This document shows positions 1 to 7,300 of a stretch of 9,769 bases of DNA, one piece after another. The stretch covers positions 1-9,769 of the forward strand of contig DATJDU010000004.1 in NCBI GenBank assembly GCA_035497315.1, in the 5' to 3' direction. The DNA comes from Andeanibacterium sp035497315 (GTDB lineage Bacteria; Pseudomonadota; Alphaproteobacteria; Sphingomonadales; Sphingomonadaceae). Below the pieces are notes generated by a model. It was not told the DNA's origin. It did not search any database and worked only from the letters and a program-made list of their open reading frames with translations. Position 1 is the stretch's first letter. Each line of letters starts with the position of its first letter. The position numbers were made by a program, and so were the translations under genes.

Positions 1-1
1 C

Positions 2-1954
2 CTTGCCCGGACCACTGCCACCGGCACCCGCAGCCGGATCGGGCAGATCGGCCAGTCGCTTGCCTCGCTCGAGACAGAGGCGCCGAAGCTCAAGGCCGAG
101 ACTACCCGCATCGTGGCCCTGTGCGCGGCCGGCGGGATCGCGGTCGCCGGGCTGGTGGTGGTGCTATATGGTCTCATGCGGGGGTCCTGGCTGGACGCTT
201 TCCTGGCCGGAATCGCCATTGCCATGTCGCTGCTTCCCGAAGAATTCCCGGTGGTCCTGACGATCTTCCTTGCGATGGGCGCCTGGCGGATCGCGCAGGT
301 CGGGGTGCTGACCCGCCGGACTTCGGCTATCGAGACCATGGGCTCCGCCACGGTCCTGTGTACCGACAAGACCGGAACGCTGACCCAGAACCGCATGACC
401 GTTGCGGAAATATGGCTGCCCGGCGGCGAAGCCGGGCCCGTCGGGCAATGGCTGAACGATCCGCGAGGATATGCGCTGCTCGAAACCTCCGCCCTTGCGA
501 GTGCGCCCGTGCCTGTCGATCCGATGGAAGTGGCCTTCCACGTCGCTGCCCGGGATGCCGGGGCCACCGCCGGGGACGGTATGGAACTGATCCAGAGCTA
601 TGGGCTGACCCCGGATTTGCTGGCCGTATCGAATATGTGGCGCGCGAATGGGGAGGAGGGCCCTCTCCTGGTCGCCGCCAAGGGCGCGCCGGAGGCGGTG
701 GCCCGGTTATGCGGCCTGGAAGGAGCCGAGCTGGAGAGGCTTGAGGCTGCGGCGCAGGAGATGGCGTCACGCGGGGTGCGGGTGCTGGGCGTCGCCTCGG
801 CCGAAGCGGCAGAAGGCGACGGTGCCAAGGGGCATGCCGATCACGCCTTTCGCCTGCTCGGCCTTGCGGGCCTTGCCGATCCGCTCCGCGCCGGGGTGCG
901 CGAAGCGGTGGAGCAGTGCCAGTCCGCCGGTATCCGCGTGGTCATGATCACTGGCGATCACGCCGCCACTGCCCAGGCGATAGCAACCCAGGCGGGGATA
1001 GAGGACGGCGAGGTCATGCTGGGCCAGGATGTGGCGAAGCTTTCGGATGCCGAACTTGCCGACCGGGTCGGCAGGGTCGCGGTTTTTGCGCGCACCATGC
1101 CCGAGCAGAAGCTCAGGATAGTGACCGCGCTCAAGGATGCGGGCGAAGTGGTCGCCATGACGGGGGATGGCGTCAATGATGCGCCTGCCCTGAAGGCGGC
1201 ACATATCGGAATCGCCATGGGCAAACGAGGCACGGATGTCGCGCGCGAGGCGTCGTCGATCGTGCTGGTCGAGGACGATTTCGGCGCGATCGTCGGCGCC
1301 ATTCGCGTGGGAAGGCGGATTTACGACAATATCCGCAAGGCGCTCGGCTTTATCTTCGGGGCGCATGTCCCGATTGCAGGGCTTGCTATTCTGCCCTTTG
1401 TATTCGGCCTGCCTGTTATTCTCGGGCCGCTCCAGATCGCATTGCTGGAAATGGTGATCGATCCCGTCTGTGCGCTTGTCTTCGAAGCGGAGCGGGAAGA
1501 ACGCCGGATCATGCAGCGCCCCCCGCGAAAGCCGGACGAGCGGCTGTTTTCGCGCTCGCTTGTCGCGCGCGGCATCATTCAGGGCGGCCTGGCATTGCTG
1601 GTTGTCGGCACCGTGACTTTCGGCGCCAGCCATTATGGATATTCGCCCAATCGGATTCGCACGCTGGCGTTCTTTTCGCTGCTGGCTGCGATTGTCGCCC
1701 TGGTCCTGGCGAACCGCTCGTTCAGCACTTCGATCAGCCACGGCCTGCTGCGGCACAATGTGGCTTTCCGTTATGTCGCGGCCTTCGTTGTCGTCGGATC
1801 GGCGGTCATCCTTACGGTTCCGGCAGTCCAGCATATATTGAAGTTCACTTCGCTCGGGCTGGCGGAGCTTGGCCTGATCGTCGCGCTGGGCTTCGGCCTG
1901 TTGATCCTGTTCGAAGGAACCAAACGCTTCCATTCCTCGCCCGGCAGGCATTGA
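2..1954 (+). CDS. Cation-translocating P-type ATPase (P2-like), 5' end missing
   Basis: Inner-membrane pump that uses ATP to move a cation, forming an aspartyl-phosphate intermediate. The frame is open from the left edge, so a GTG at 113 is internal and about 650 C-terminal residues are present; family members are usually 830-900. The first visible residues (TGTRSRIGQI) match the end of the actuator domain, so the TGE loop lies upstream. Seen in order: the M4 motif PEEFP (236-250), the phosphorylation motif DKTGTLT (365-385), the nucleotide-binding KGAPE (680-694), TGD (950-958), the hinge TGDGVND (1160-1180), and then hydrophobic segments M5-M10. M6 carries an acidic residue at 1460-1462 (EMVIDP). 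There is no N-terminal CPC motif in view, and M4 is not of the CPx heavy-metal type, which points to the Ca/Mn/Mg-type group. The exact ion cannot be told. No clear terminator follows it, and it looks unrelated to the efflux operon. Confidence 0.95.
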   Translation, partial: LARTTATGTRSRIGQIGQSLASLETEAPKLKAETTRIVALCAAGGIAVAGLVVVLYGLMRGSWLDAFLAGIAIAMSLLPEEFPVVLTIFLAMGAWRIAQVGVLTRRTSAIETMGSATVLCTDKTGTLTQNRMTVAEIWLPGGEAGPVGQWLNDPRGYALLETSALASAPVPVDPMEVAFHVAARDAGATAGDGMELIQSYGLTPDLLAVSNMWRANGEEGPLLVAAKGAPEAVARLCGLEGAELERLEAAAQEMASRGVRVLGVASAEAAEGDGAKGHADHAFRLLGLAGLADPLRAGVREAVEQCQSAGIRVVMITGDHAATAQAIATQAGIEDGEVMLGQDVAKLSDAELADRVGRVAVFARTMPEQKLRIVTALKDAGEVVAMTGDGVNDAPALKAAHIGIAMGKRGTDVAREASSIVLVEDDFGAIVGAIRVGRRIYDNIRKALGFIFGAHVPIAGLAILPFVFGLPVILGPLQIALLEMVIDPVCALVFEAEREERRIMQRPPRKPDERLFSRSLVARGIIQGGLALLVVGTVTFGASHYGYSPNRIRTLAFFSLLAAIVALVLANRSFSTSISHGLLRHNVAFRYVAAFVVVGSAVILTVPAVQHILKFTSLGLAELGLIVALGFGLLILFEGTKRFHSSPGRH

Positions 1955-2014
1955 AGCGGACAGCAGGGAGGCAGTGTCTCTTTAGCTGTTCCGTTGCGCC
2001 CTTGCCCTCGTTAT

Positions 2015-2036
2015 GCGGAATAGATTGGAATTCCGC
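2015..2036. repeat. 7-bp inverted repeat in the regulator promoter
   Basis: GCGGAAT (2015-2021) and ATTCCGC (2030-2036) are perfect inverted copies around an 8-base loop. The right arm overlaps the palindrome GGAATTCC (2027-2034) and the proposed -35 box of the TetR gene. No T-run follows, so it is a poor intrinsic terminator. It could be a binding site for a second regulator, a weak hairpin ending ATPase transcription, or chance. Confidence 0.4.
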
Positions 2037-2053
2037 GGCGAGAGGTATATATA
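2025..2053 (+). promoter_or_regulatory. Predicted promoter of the TetR gene
   Basis: TTGGAA (2025-2030) and TATATA (2048-2053) are 17 bases apart and each match four of six positions of the sigma-70 consensus. This AT-rich patch stands out from the GC-rich surroundings. Transcription would start near 2060, only a few bases before the ATG at 2063, which implies a leaderless or near-leaderless mRNA. Prediction by eye only. Confidence 0.5.
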
Positions 2054-2064
2054 CCGGGCGTTAT
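2051..2064. promoter_or_regulatory. Operator-like site O1 over the regulator's promoter and start codon
   Basis: ATACC-GGGC-GTTAT, matching nine of ten arm positions of the perfect inverted repeat at 2747-2760 (ATACC-N4-GGTAT). It overlaps the end of the predicted -10 and the first two bases of the TetR ATG, as expected for autorepression by steric block. A separate perfect 12-bp palindrome, GGTATATATACC (2044-2055), overlaps its left side. Binding by the adjacent TetR protein is inferred. Confidence 0.5.
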
Positions 2065-2671
2065 GAAAAGTTCCACGGCATGTGCCGCCCGCGGGCGGCC
2101 TCGGGAATTCGATACCGACCAGGCTCTGGCGGCGGCACTCGCCGTGTTCTGGGCCAAGGGGTATGAAGGTGCGTCCATGGCGGACCTTACAGAGGCGATG
2201 GGCATTACCAAGCCCAGCCTCTATTCGGCCTTCGGCAATAAGGAAGCGCTCTTCACCAAGGCGCTGGACCTCTATCAGCGCGAAAAGCTCGCTTATGTGG
2301 CCGAGGGGCTGAAGGCGCCCACCGCTCGCGGCGTTGCTGAGCATTTTTTGCGCGGCGCGCTTGAGATTTACAGCGGCGGGCAGTGCCGCGGTTGCCTGAC
2401 CGTGATCGGCGCGAGCGCCTGCGGGGACGAGGCGGAAAGCATTCGCGAACAGGTGGTGGCGCGCGGTGCGGCTGCCAAGCAGTCCCTGCTGGAACGGTTC
2501 GAACGGGCGAAGCAGGAAGGCGATCTGCCGGCCCATGTGGACCCCACGGGACTGGCTTCCTATCTCACGGCTATTCTGCAGGGCATGTCCGTGCAGGCAG
2601 GGGCCGGGGCGCCGAAGGCGGAGCTTGAGCAATTGGTTCAGACCTGCCTTGCCACCTGGCCCAGTACCTGA
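2063..2671 (+). CDS. TetR/AcrR-family transcriptional repressor, likely local regulator of the efflux operon
   Basis: A 202-residue protein of usual TetR length. The N-terminal DNA-binding domain spans about residues 11-60: GRPREFDTDQALAAAL begins helix 1, and ITKPSLYSAFGNKEALF (48-64) is the classic recognition-helix region. The rest is the helical ligand-binding and dimerisation domain. Residues 108-111 read CRGC, followed by LTV; a Gly-Cys-Leu at this place is frequent in TetR proteins, but the extra upstream Cys is notable. No Shine-Dalgarno lies at the right distance: AGAGG at 2041-2045 is 17 bases away. The ATG at 2063 is chosen because it gives the normal short lead-in to the HTH and no closer alternative start exists in frame. 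It is transcribed in the same direction as the pump genes, 391 bases before the adaptor. It probably represses both itself and the pump; the inducer is unknown. Confidence 0.93.
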   Translation: MKSSTACAARGRPREFDTDQALAAALAVFWAKGYEGASMADLTEAMGITKPSLYSAFGNKEALFTKALDLYQREKLAYVAEGLKAPTARGVAEHFLRGALEIYSGGQCRGCLTVIGASACGDEAESIREQVVARGAAAKQSLLERFERAKQEGDLPAHVDPTGLASYLTAILQGMSVQAGAGAPKAELEQLVQTCLATWPST

Positions 2672-2699
2672 TCGGGATTCGCAGCCCTCTCGACATTCC

Positions 2700-2713
2700 T
2701 TACCGGGCAGTAT
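2700..2713. promoter_or_regulatory. Operator-like site O2 upstream of the pump promoter
   Basis: TTACC-GGGC-AGTAT keeps eight of ten arm positions of the ATACC-N4-GGTAT repeat and has the same spacer bases (GGGC) as the site at the regulator's own promoter. It lies just upstream of the predicted -35 box, 47 bases before the O3 site. It is weaker and may be an auxiliary site or a decayed copy. Confidence 0.35.
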
Positions 2714-2722
2714 AAATATCGC

Positions 2723-2751
2723 TTGACGCTCGGATGCCTCATTTATATACC
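2723..2751 (+). promoter_or_regulatory. Predicted promoter of the efflux operon
   Basis: TTGACG (2723-2728, five of six consensus positions) is followed after 17 bases by TATACC (2746-2751, four of six). Transcription would start near 2758-2760, giving a 5' leader of about 300 bases before the adaptor gene. The -10 box lies inside the O3 operator-like repeat, so a bound repressor would block RNA polymerase. Confidence 0.55.
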
Positions 2752-2760
2752 GACTGGTAT
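2747..2760. promoter_or_regulatory. Operator-like site O3, perfect 5-bp-arm inverted repeat over the pump -10
   Basis: ATACC-GACT-GGTAT has perfect 5-base arms around a 4-base spacer and overlaps the predicted -10 box. The size and position fit a TetR-family operator. The flanks are also shared with the regulator's own site: 2744-2766 and 2048-2070 agree at 18 of 23 positions, including the trailing TATGAAA. Confidence 0.6.
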
Positions 2761-2763
2761 GAA

Positions 2764-2826
2764 ATGACGTGTTGCGATTCTCTCCTCAAGTTGGATCGCA
2801 AAGCGGCGGATCATAAAAACCAATGA
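2764..2826 (+). other. Possible 20-codon leader ORF in the pump 5' leader
   Basis: A short frame starts at ATG 2764 (MTCCDSLLKLDRKAADHKNQ, then TGA). It begins almost at the predicted transcription start and stops 9 bases before the strongest leader hairpin. There is no Shine-Dalgarno, so it would need leaderless-type initiation. The start overlaps the stop of an even smaller ATG-AAA-TGA frame (2759-2767). It may be chance. Confidence 0.15.
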
Positions 2827-2835
2827 CAGCGAGAC

Positions 2836-2871
2836 CCCCGGTGGGCGTCCGGCCACGACGCTCCGCCGGGG
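2836..2871 (+). promoter_or_regulatory. Strong hairpin in the efflux operon leader
   Basis: Bases 2836-2849 can pair with 2857-2871 to give a 14-bp stem (13 Watson-Crick pairs, one G-U) with a single bulged T at 2862 and a 7-base loop (2850-2856). The outer arm is CCCCGG with CCGGGG and the inner arm GCGTC with GACGC. No T-tract follows, so it is not a standard intrinsic terminator. It could affect mRNA stability, cause pausing, or be part of an attenuator. Pairing worked out by eye. Confidence 0.5.
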
Positions 2872-2878
2872 CGACGCG

Positions 2879-2907
2879 GGTGCCGGGCACCGCACGCATG
2901 GAATGCG
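2879..2907 (+). repeat. Two small tandem inverted repeats in the leader
   Basis: GGTGCC-G-GGCACC (2879-2891) is a perfect 13-base inverted repeat. CGCAT-GGA-ATGCG (2895-2907) follows after three bases with perfect 5-base arms. Both lie directly downstream of the long hairpin and add to the structured character of the leader. Some such repeats are expected by chance in GC-rich DNA. Confidence 0.4.
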
Positions 2908-2975
2908 GGCGGGGTCTGCAGAGGCGGGGGCCACTCAAGGCTCTTTCGCAACAATAGGGGCGAGGACGTTTGCGG

Positions 2976-2995
2976 CCGGAAAGCATGCTTTCCGG
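2976..2995. repeat. Perfect 20-bp palindrome upstream of the adaptor gene
   Basis: The half-site CCGGAAAGCA (2976-2985) is followed immediately by its exact reverse complement (2986-2995). As RNA it folds to an 8-bp stem with a CAUG loop. It sits 67 bases before the adaptor start, within the transcribed leader, and is not related in sequence to the ATACC/GGTAT operators. It could be an operator for a second regulator or an RNA hairpin; the absence of a T-run argues against a terminator. Confidence 0.55.
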
Positions 2996-3050
2996 AATAA
3001 TCCCGCATGGCCTCGCAAGCTGTGTGCGGAACCGTGTGCGTCCACCGAAC

Positions 3051-3054
3051 AGGG
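3051..3054 (+). promoter_or_regulatory. Ribosome binding site that sets the adaptor start
   Basis: AGGG lies 8 bases before ATG 3063. The same frame stays open upstream, with a TTG at 2970 and an ATG at 2985, but neither has a comparable site, and the extra residues would be encoded by the palindromic leader DNA. This favours 3063. Confidence 0.6.
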
Positions 3055-3062
3055 TATGGAAT

Positions 3063-4319
3063 ATGAATGAGCTGACTTCGATCGAGATTCAGGATGGACG
3101 AAGCGAGCCGCTTGTCTCCTTGCCGAAGATTGGGCGTGCACGCGCGCTTGGCATTCTTGCGGTGATCCTGGCGCTGGGCGCCGCCTGGTACCTGTTTGCA
3201 GGATCGGGGGCGGAAGCGCAGCAAGCTCCGCCCGCCACCGTTGCCGTCTCGGCGCCGCTGCAACGCGAGATCACCGAATGGGACGATTATGTCGGCCGCT
3301 TCGAGGCGAGCCGTTCGGTCGAAATCCGTCCGCGCGTTTCGGGCGCCGTCACGGCCGTCCATTTCCGCGATGGCCAGATCGTCCGCAAGGGGCAGCCGCT
3401 GTTCACGATCGACGCACGCCCTTTCACGGCCGCCCTGCGTGAGGCGCAGGCCGATGTCGCCGCTGCCGCCAGCGAACAGGCTCTGGCCCGCAGCGAGCTT
3501 GAGCGGGCCACGCGCCTGATCGAGTTCGACGGTGTTTCCAAAAGCGAGATCGACCGGCTGCGCGCCCGCGAACGTGCCGCTTCCGCAGCGCTTGCCGCCG
3601 CGCAGGCGCGTGTCAATTCGCGCTCGCTCGATGTCGAATTTGCCACCGTGCGCGCCCCGATGACCGGCCGCATCTCGGATCGCCGGGTCGATCCGGGCAA
3701 TCTCGTATCCTCCGGCGATGGCGGTTCGGGCACTCTGCTCACCACGCTGATGGCGGTCGATCCGATCTATTTCAGCTTCGAAGGCTCGGAAGCGCTGTTC
3801 CTCAAGGCCAAGCGCAATGGCGCGGCCGAAGGGGTGGCGGTTGCGGTGCGGTTGCAGGACGAGAAGGACTATGCCCATCAGGGGCGGCTGGACTTCACCG
3901 ACAATGGCCTCGATCCGCGTTCGGGCACGATCCGCGCCCGCGCGATCTTCGACAATCCCGACCTGTTCCTCACTCCCGGCATGTTTGGCAATATGCATCT
4001 TGCCACAGGCGGCACGGTGAAGGCGCTGCTGGTGCCCGATACGGCGGTGCAGACCGATCAGGCGCGCAAGATCCTGCTGGTCGTCAAGAAAGACGGCACA
4101 GTCGCCGCCAAGCCGGTTGAACTCGGGCCGTTGATCGATGGGCTGCGGGTGATCCGCTCGGGCCTGTTGCCGACCGACCGGGTGGTTGTCGTGGGTACGC
4201 AATTTGCCGCACCCGGCAGCAAGGTCGAAACTCGCCAGGGCAAGATTGCCCCGGAAAAGCAGGCCGCTGCGCCCGCAATTTCCGCGCCGCTTCCCGGCAA
4301 GGCTTCCTTCGCAAACTGA
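3063..4319 (+). CDS. RND efflux periplasmic adaptor subunit (HlyD/AcrA/MexE-like)
   Basis: A 418-residue membrane fusion protein that links the inner-membrane pump to the outer-membrane channel. A cytoplasmic stretch of about 28 residues precedes one hydrophobic segment (about 29-47, LGILAVILALGAAWYLFAG). There is no lipobox Cys, so it is probably anchored by an uncleaved signal sequence rather than lipid. Next come the first lipoyl half with VEIRPRVSGAV (87-97) and the turn DGQIVRKGQPLF (103-114), an Ala/Arg/Glu-rich alpha-hairpin (about 122-188), the second lipoyl half with VRAPMTGRISDR (196-207) and VDPGNLV, and then the beta-barrel (DPIYFSF, 233-239) and membrane-proximal parts (GMFGNMHL, VPDTAVQ). 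The GTLLTTL-x4-DPIYFSF stretch resembles the MexE branch. It is the first gene of the operon; the pump gene begins 20 bases after its stop. Confidence 0.95.
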   Translation: MNELTSIEIQDGRSEPLVSLPKIGRARALGILAVILALGAAWYLFAGSGAEAQQAPPATVAVSAPLQREITEWDDYVGRFEASRSVEIRPRVSGAVTAVHFRDGQIVRKGQPLFTIDARPFTAALREAQADVAAAASEQALARSELERATRLIEFDGVSKSEIDRLRARERAASAALAAAQARVNSRSLDVEFATVRAPMTGRISDRRVDPGNLVSSGDGGSGTLLTTLMAVDPIYFSFEGSEALFLKAKRNGAAEGVAVAVRLQDEKDYAHQGRLDFTDNGLDPRSGTIRARAIFDNPDLFLTPGMFGNMHLATGGTVKALLVPDTAVQTDQARKILLVVKKDGTVAAKPVELGPLIDGLRVIRSGLLPTDRVVVVGTQFAAPGSKVETRQGKIAPEKQAAAPAISAPLPGKASFAN

Positions 4320-4339
4320 TCCGGACAGAGGGCTAAACC

Positions 4340-7300
4340 ATGCGCCTTTCGCGCTTTTTCATCGACCGCCCGATCTTTGCCGCGGTGATAGCCGTGCTGA
4401 TCACCGTGGTGGGAGCGATCTCCTATTTCTTCCTGCCGGTGTCCCAATATCCGGACATCGTGCCGCCTACGGTCACGGTTTCGGCCGTCTATCCGGGCGC
4501 CTCGGCCGAGACCGTTGCCGAGACGGTTGCGAACCCGATCGAGCAGGAAATCAACGGGGTGGAGGGGATGCTCTACCAATCATCCCAATCGACCGGCGAT
4601 GGGCGGGTGGTGATCACCGTGACCTTCGAGCAGGGCACCGATCTGGACGAGGCGCAGGTGCTGGTGCAGAACCGGGTCGCCATCGCGACGCCGCGCCTGC
4701 CAGCCGACGTGCAGCGGCTGGGCGTGGTTACAAAAAAGACCTCGCCCGACTTCCTGCTGGTGGTGAATCTGATTTCGCCCGACGGTTCGCTCGACCGGGA
4801 ATATCTCTCCAATTACGCCCAGACCCGGATCAAGGACCGGCTCGCCCGGCTTGACGGTGTGGGCGATGTCCAGCTGTTCGGTTCGCGCGATCTTTCCATG
4901 CGCGTCTGGATCGATCCTACCCGCGCTGCGGCCTATGGCCTTACTGCCGGTGACATCGTCAGCGCCCTGCGCGCACAGAATGTGCAGGTTGCGGCCGGTA
5001 CGCTGGGCCAGCCGCCCTCGGGCAGCAGCGCGTTCCAGCTCAATGTGGAAACGCAGGGTCGCTTTACCGAGCCCGCGCAATTCGCCGATGTCGTGATCCG
5101 CACGGATGCGGAAGGCCGTCAGGTGCGCGTCTCCGATGTCGCCCGGGTCGAACTGGGGGCCGAGGATTACGGCACCTCAGCCTACCTGGGTGACAAGGAT
5201 TCGGTGATCATCCCCACCTTCCAGCGCCCCGGTTCCAACGCATTGGCCGCCGCCGAAGGTATCAAGGCCGAGATGGACGAACTGGCCAAGGAATTCCCGG
5301 AAGGGATGGAATATCGCATCGTCTACAACCCCACGGAATTCATCGCCAAATCGGTGGATGCCGTGGTGCACACCTTGTTCGAGGCGATCGTGCTGGTGGT
5401 GCTGGTGATCATCGTCTTCCTCCAGAAATGGCGGGCAGCGGTTATCCCGGTGCTGGCGATCCCGGTGTCGCTGATCGGCACTTTCGCGGTGCTGGCAAGT
5501 CTGGGCTATTCGCTCAACAACCTCTCGCTCTTCGGCCTGGTCCTCGCCATCGGCATCGTTGTCGATGACGCGATCGTGGTGGTCGAAAATGTGGAGCGCA
5601 ATATCGAGGAGGGGCTCTCGCCATATCAGGCAGCGCGCGCCTCGATGGACGAAGTCGCCGCCGCCCTGGTCGCCATCGTGCTGGTGCTGTGCGCCGTCTT
5701 CGTGCCGACGCTGTTCATCGGTGGCCTGTCGGGTGCGTTCTACCAGCAATTCGCCGTGACCATTTCGGCCGCGACGATCATCTCGCTGGTACTCTCGCTC
5801 ACTCTCTCGCCGGCATTTGCCGCACTGCTTCTGCGCCCGTCTCGCCGCGCACCGGAACATGCGCGCTGGCAGCTTCTGGTCGAGCGCGCTGGGGATCGGT
5901 TCAACCGCGCTTTCGAGCGTTTCAGCACCTCTTATGCTCGTTTGACCACACGCTTGGTGAGCATGCCCAAGCGCATGATGGCCACTTATGCGGGCCTGAT
6001 CGCCCTGACCATCGGATCGCTGTGGTGGACGCCCACCGGCTTTATCCCGGCGCAGGACCAGGGCTATTTCTTCACCATTATCCAGCTTCCCCCGGGTTCC
6101 GCCACTTCGCGCACCGACGAGGTAATGAAGAAGGTGGCTGAGCGGATGCTGCCGATCCCGGGCATCCGCAATTCGGTCATGCTCTCCGGCTTCGACGGGG
6201 CATCGGAAACCCGCAATGCCAGCTCCGCAGCGGCTTACTGGGTGCTCGACGATTTCGAGGAACGCGCCGCAAATGGCCAGACTATCGACAGTTTGATGGA
6301 GGAAGCCCGCAAGGCAACGGCGGATATCACCGAGGCCCGGCTGATGATCGTGAAGCCCCCGCTCATTCGCGGAATCGGCTCGGCCGGCGGCTATCGCCTG
6401 ATGATCGAGGACCGCGACGGGCAGGGGTACAAGGCGCTGGAACAGGTTTCCAACGATCTGGTCGCCAAGGCGAACCAGACCGAGGGGCTTTCCGGAGTCT
6501 ATACTTTCTTCGATACAGCGACGCCGCGCGTCTATGCCGACATCGATCGCAAGAAGGCCGAACTCCTGGGCGTGCCGCCTGAACGCGTGTTTGAAGCGCT
6601 GCAGGTCTATCTCGGCTCTGCCTTCGTCAATGATTTCAATCTATTGGGCCGGACTTATCGGGTTACTGCCCAGGCCGACGAACAGTTCCGCCAGTCAAAG
6701 GCCGATATCGCGAACCTTCAGACCCGGTCCGACAATGGTGCAATGGTGCCGCTGGGTGCCGTGGCAACTTTCGAGGACAAGGCAGGGCCCTACCGCGTCA
6801 CTCGCTACAACCTCGCCCCGGCAGTGGCGGTGGATGGCGATACGGCGCCGGGTTATGCCTCGGGCCATTCGCTGGATACGCTGGAACAGCTGGCGCAATC
6901 CTCCCTGCCGCGCGGTTTTACCCATGAGTGGACCGGGATCGCCTATCAGCAGAAATTCGCCGGAAATACGGCGGGGCTGGTCTTCGCCATGGCGGTGCTG
7001 TTCGTCTTCCTGGTGCTCGCCGCGCAATATGAAAGCCTGGTGATGCCGCTGGCGATCATCCTGATCGTGCCGATGTGTCTGCTGGCCGCGATGTTGGGGA
7101 TCAACATCAGGGGCATGGACAACAACGTCCTCACCCAGATCGGGTTGGTGGTGCTGATTGCCCTTGCTGCGAAGAATGCGATCCTGATCGTGGAATTCGC
7201 ACGCCAGGGTGAAGAGCGCCACGGCTATACGCCGGTCGAGGCGGCGATCCATGCTGCCGAACAGCGCCTGCGCCCGATCCTGATGACCAGCTTCGCCTTC

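Noticed and set aside
767..1951. 394-codon open frame on the minus strand
   Set aside because: It lies wholly opposite the ATPase frame, which carries all family motifs; its product is rich in Arg, Asp and Gln without recognisable motifs, as expected of a GC-rich antisense frame.
113..1954. ATPase gene starting at GTG 113
   Set aside because: The same frame is open to the left edge and the residues before 113 match the end of the actuator domain, so the gene starts outside the window.
2044..2055. Perfect palindrome GGTATATATACC taken as the main regulator operator
   Set aside because: It has no counterpart at the pump promoter; the ATACC-N4-GGTAT pattern explains both promoters better. The palindrome may simply reflect the -10 box.
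2836..2871. Intrinsic terminator before the pump genes
   Set aside because: The hairpin is strong but followed by GC-rich sequence with no T-run.
2970..3062. N-terminal extension of the adaptor protein from TTG 2970 or ATG 2985
   Set aside because: No Shine-Dalgarno at either codon, the extension reads through the palindrome, and ATG 3063 has AGGG at a good distance and gives a normal adaptor N-terminus.
2811..4202. 463-codon open frame on the minus strand covering the leader and adaptor gene
   Set aside because: Antisense shadow of the well-supported adaptor gene; no recognisable domain, and it would cross the operon promoter-leader.
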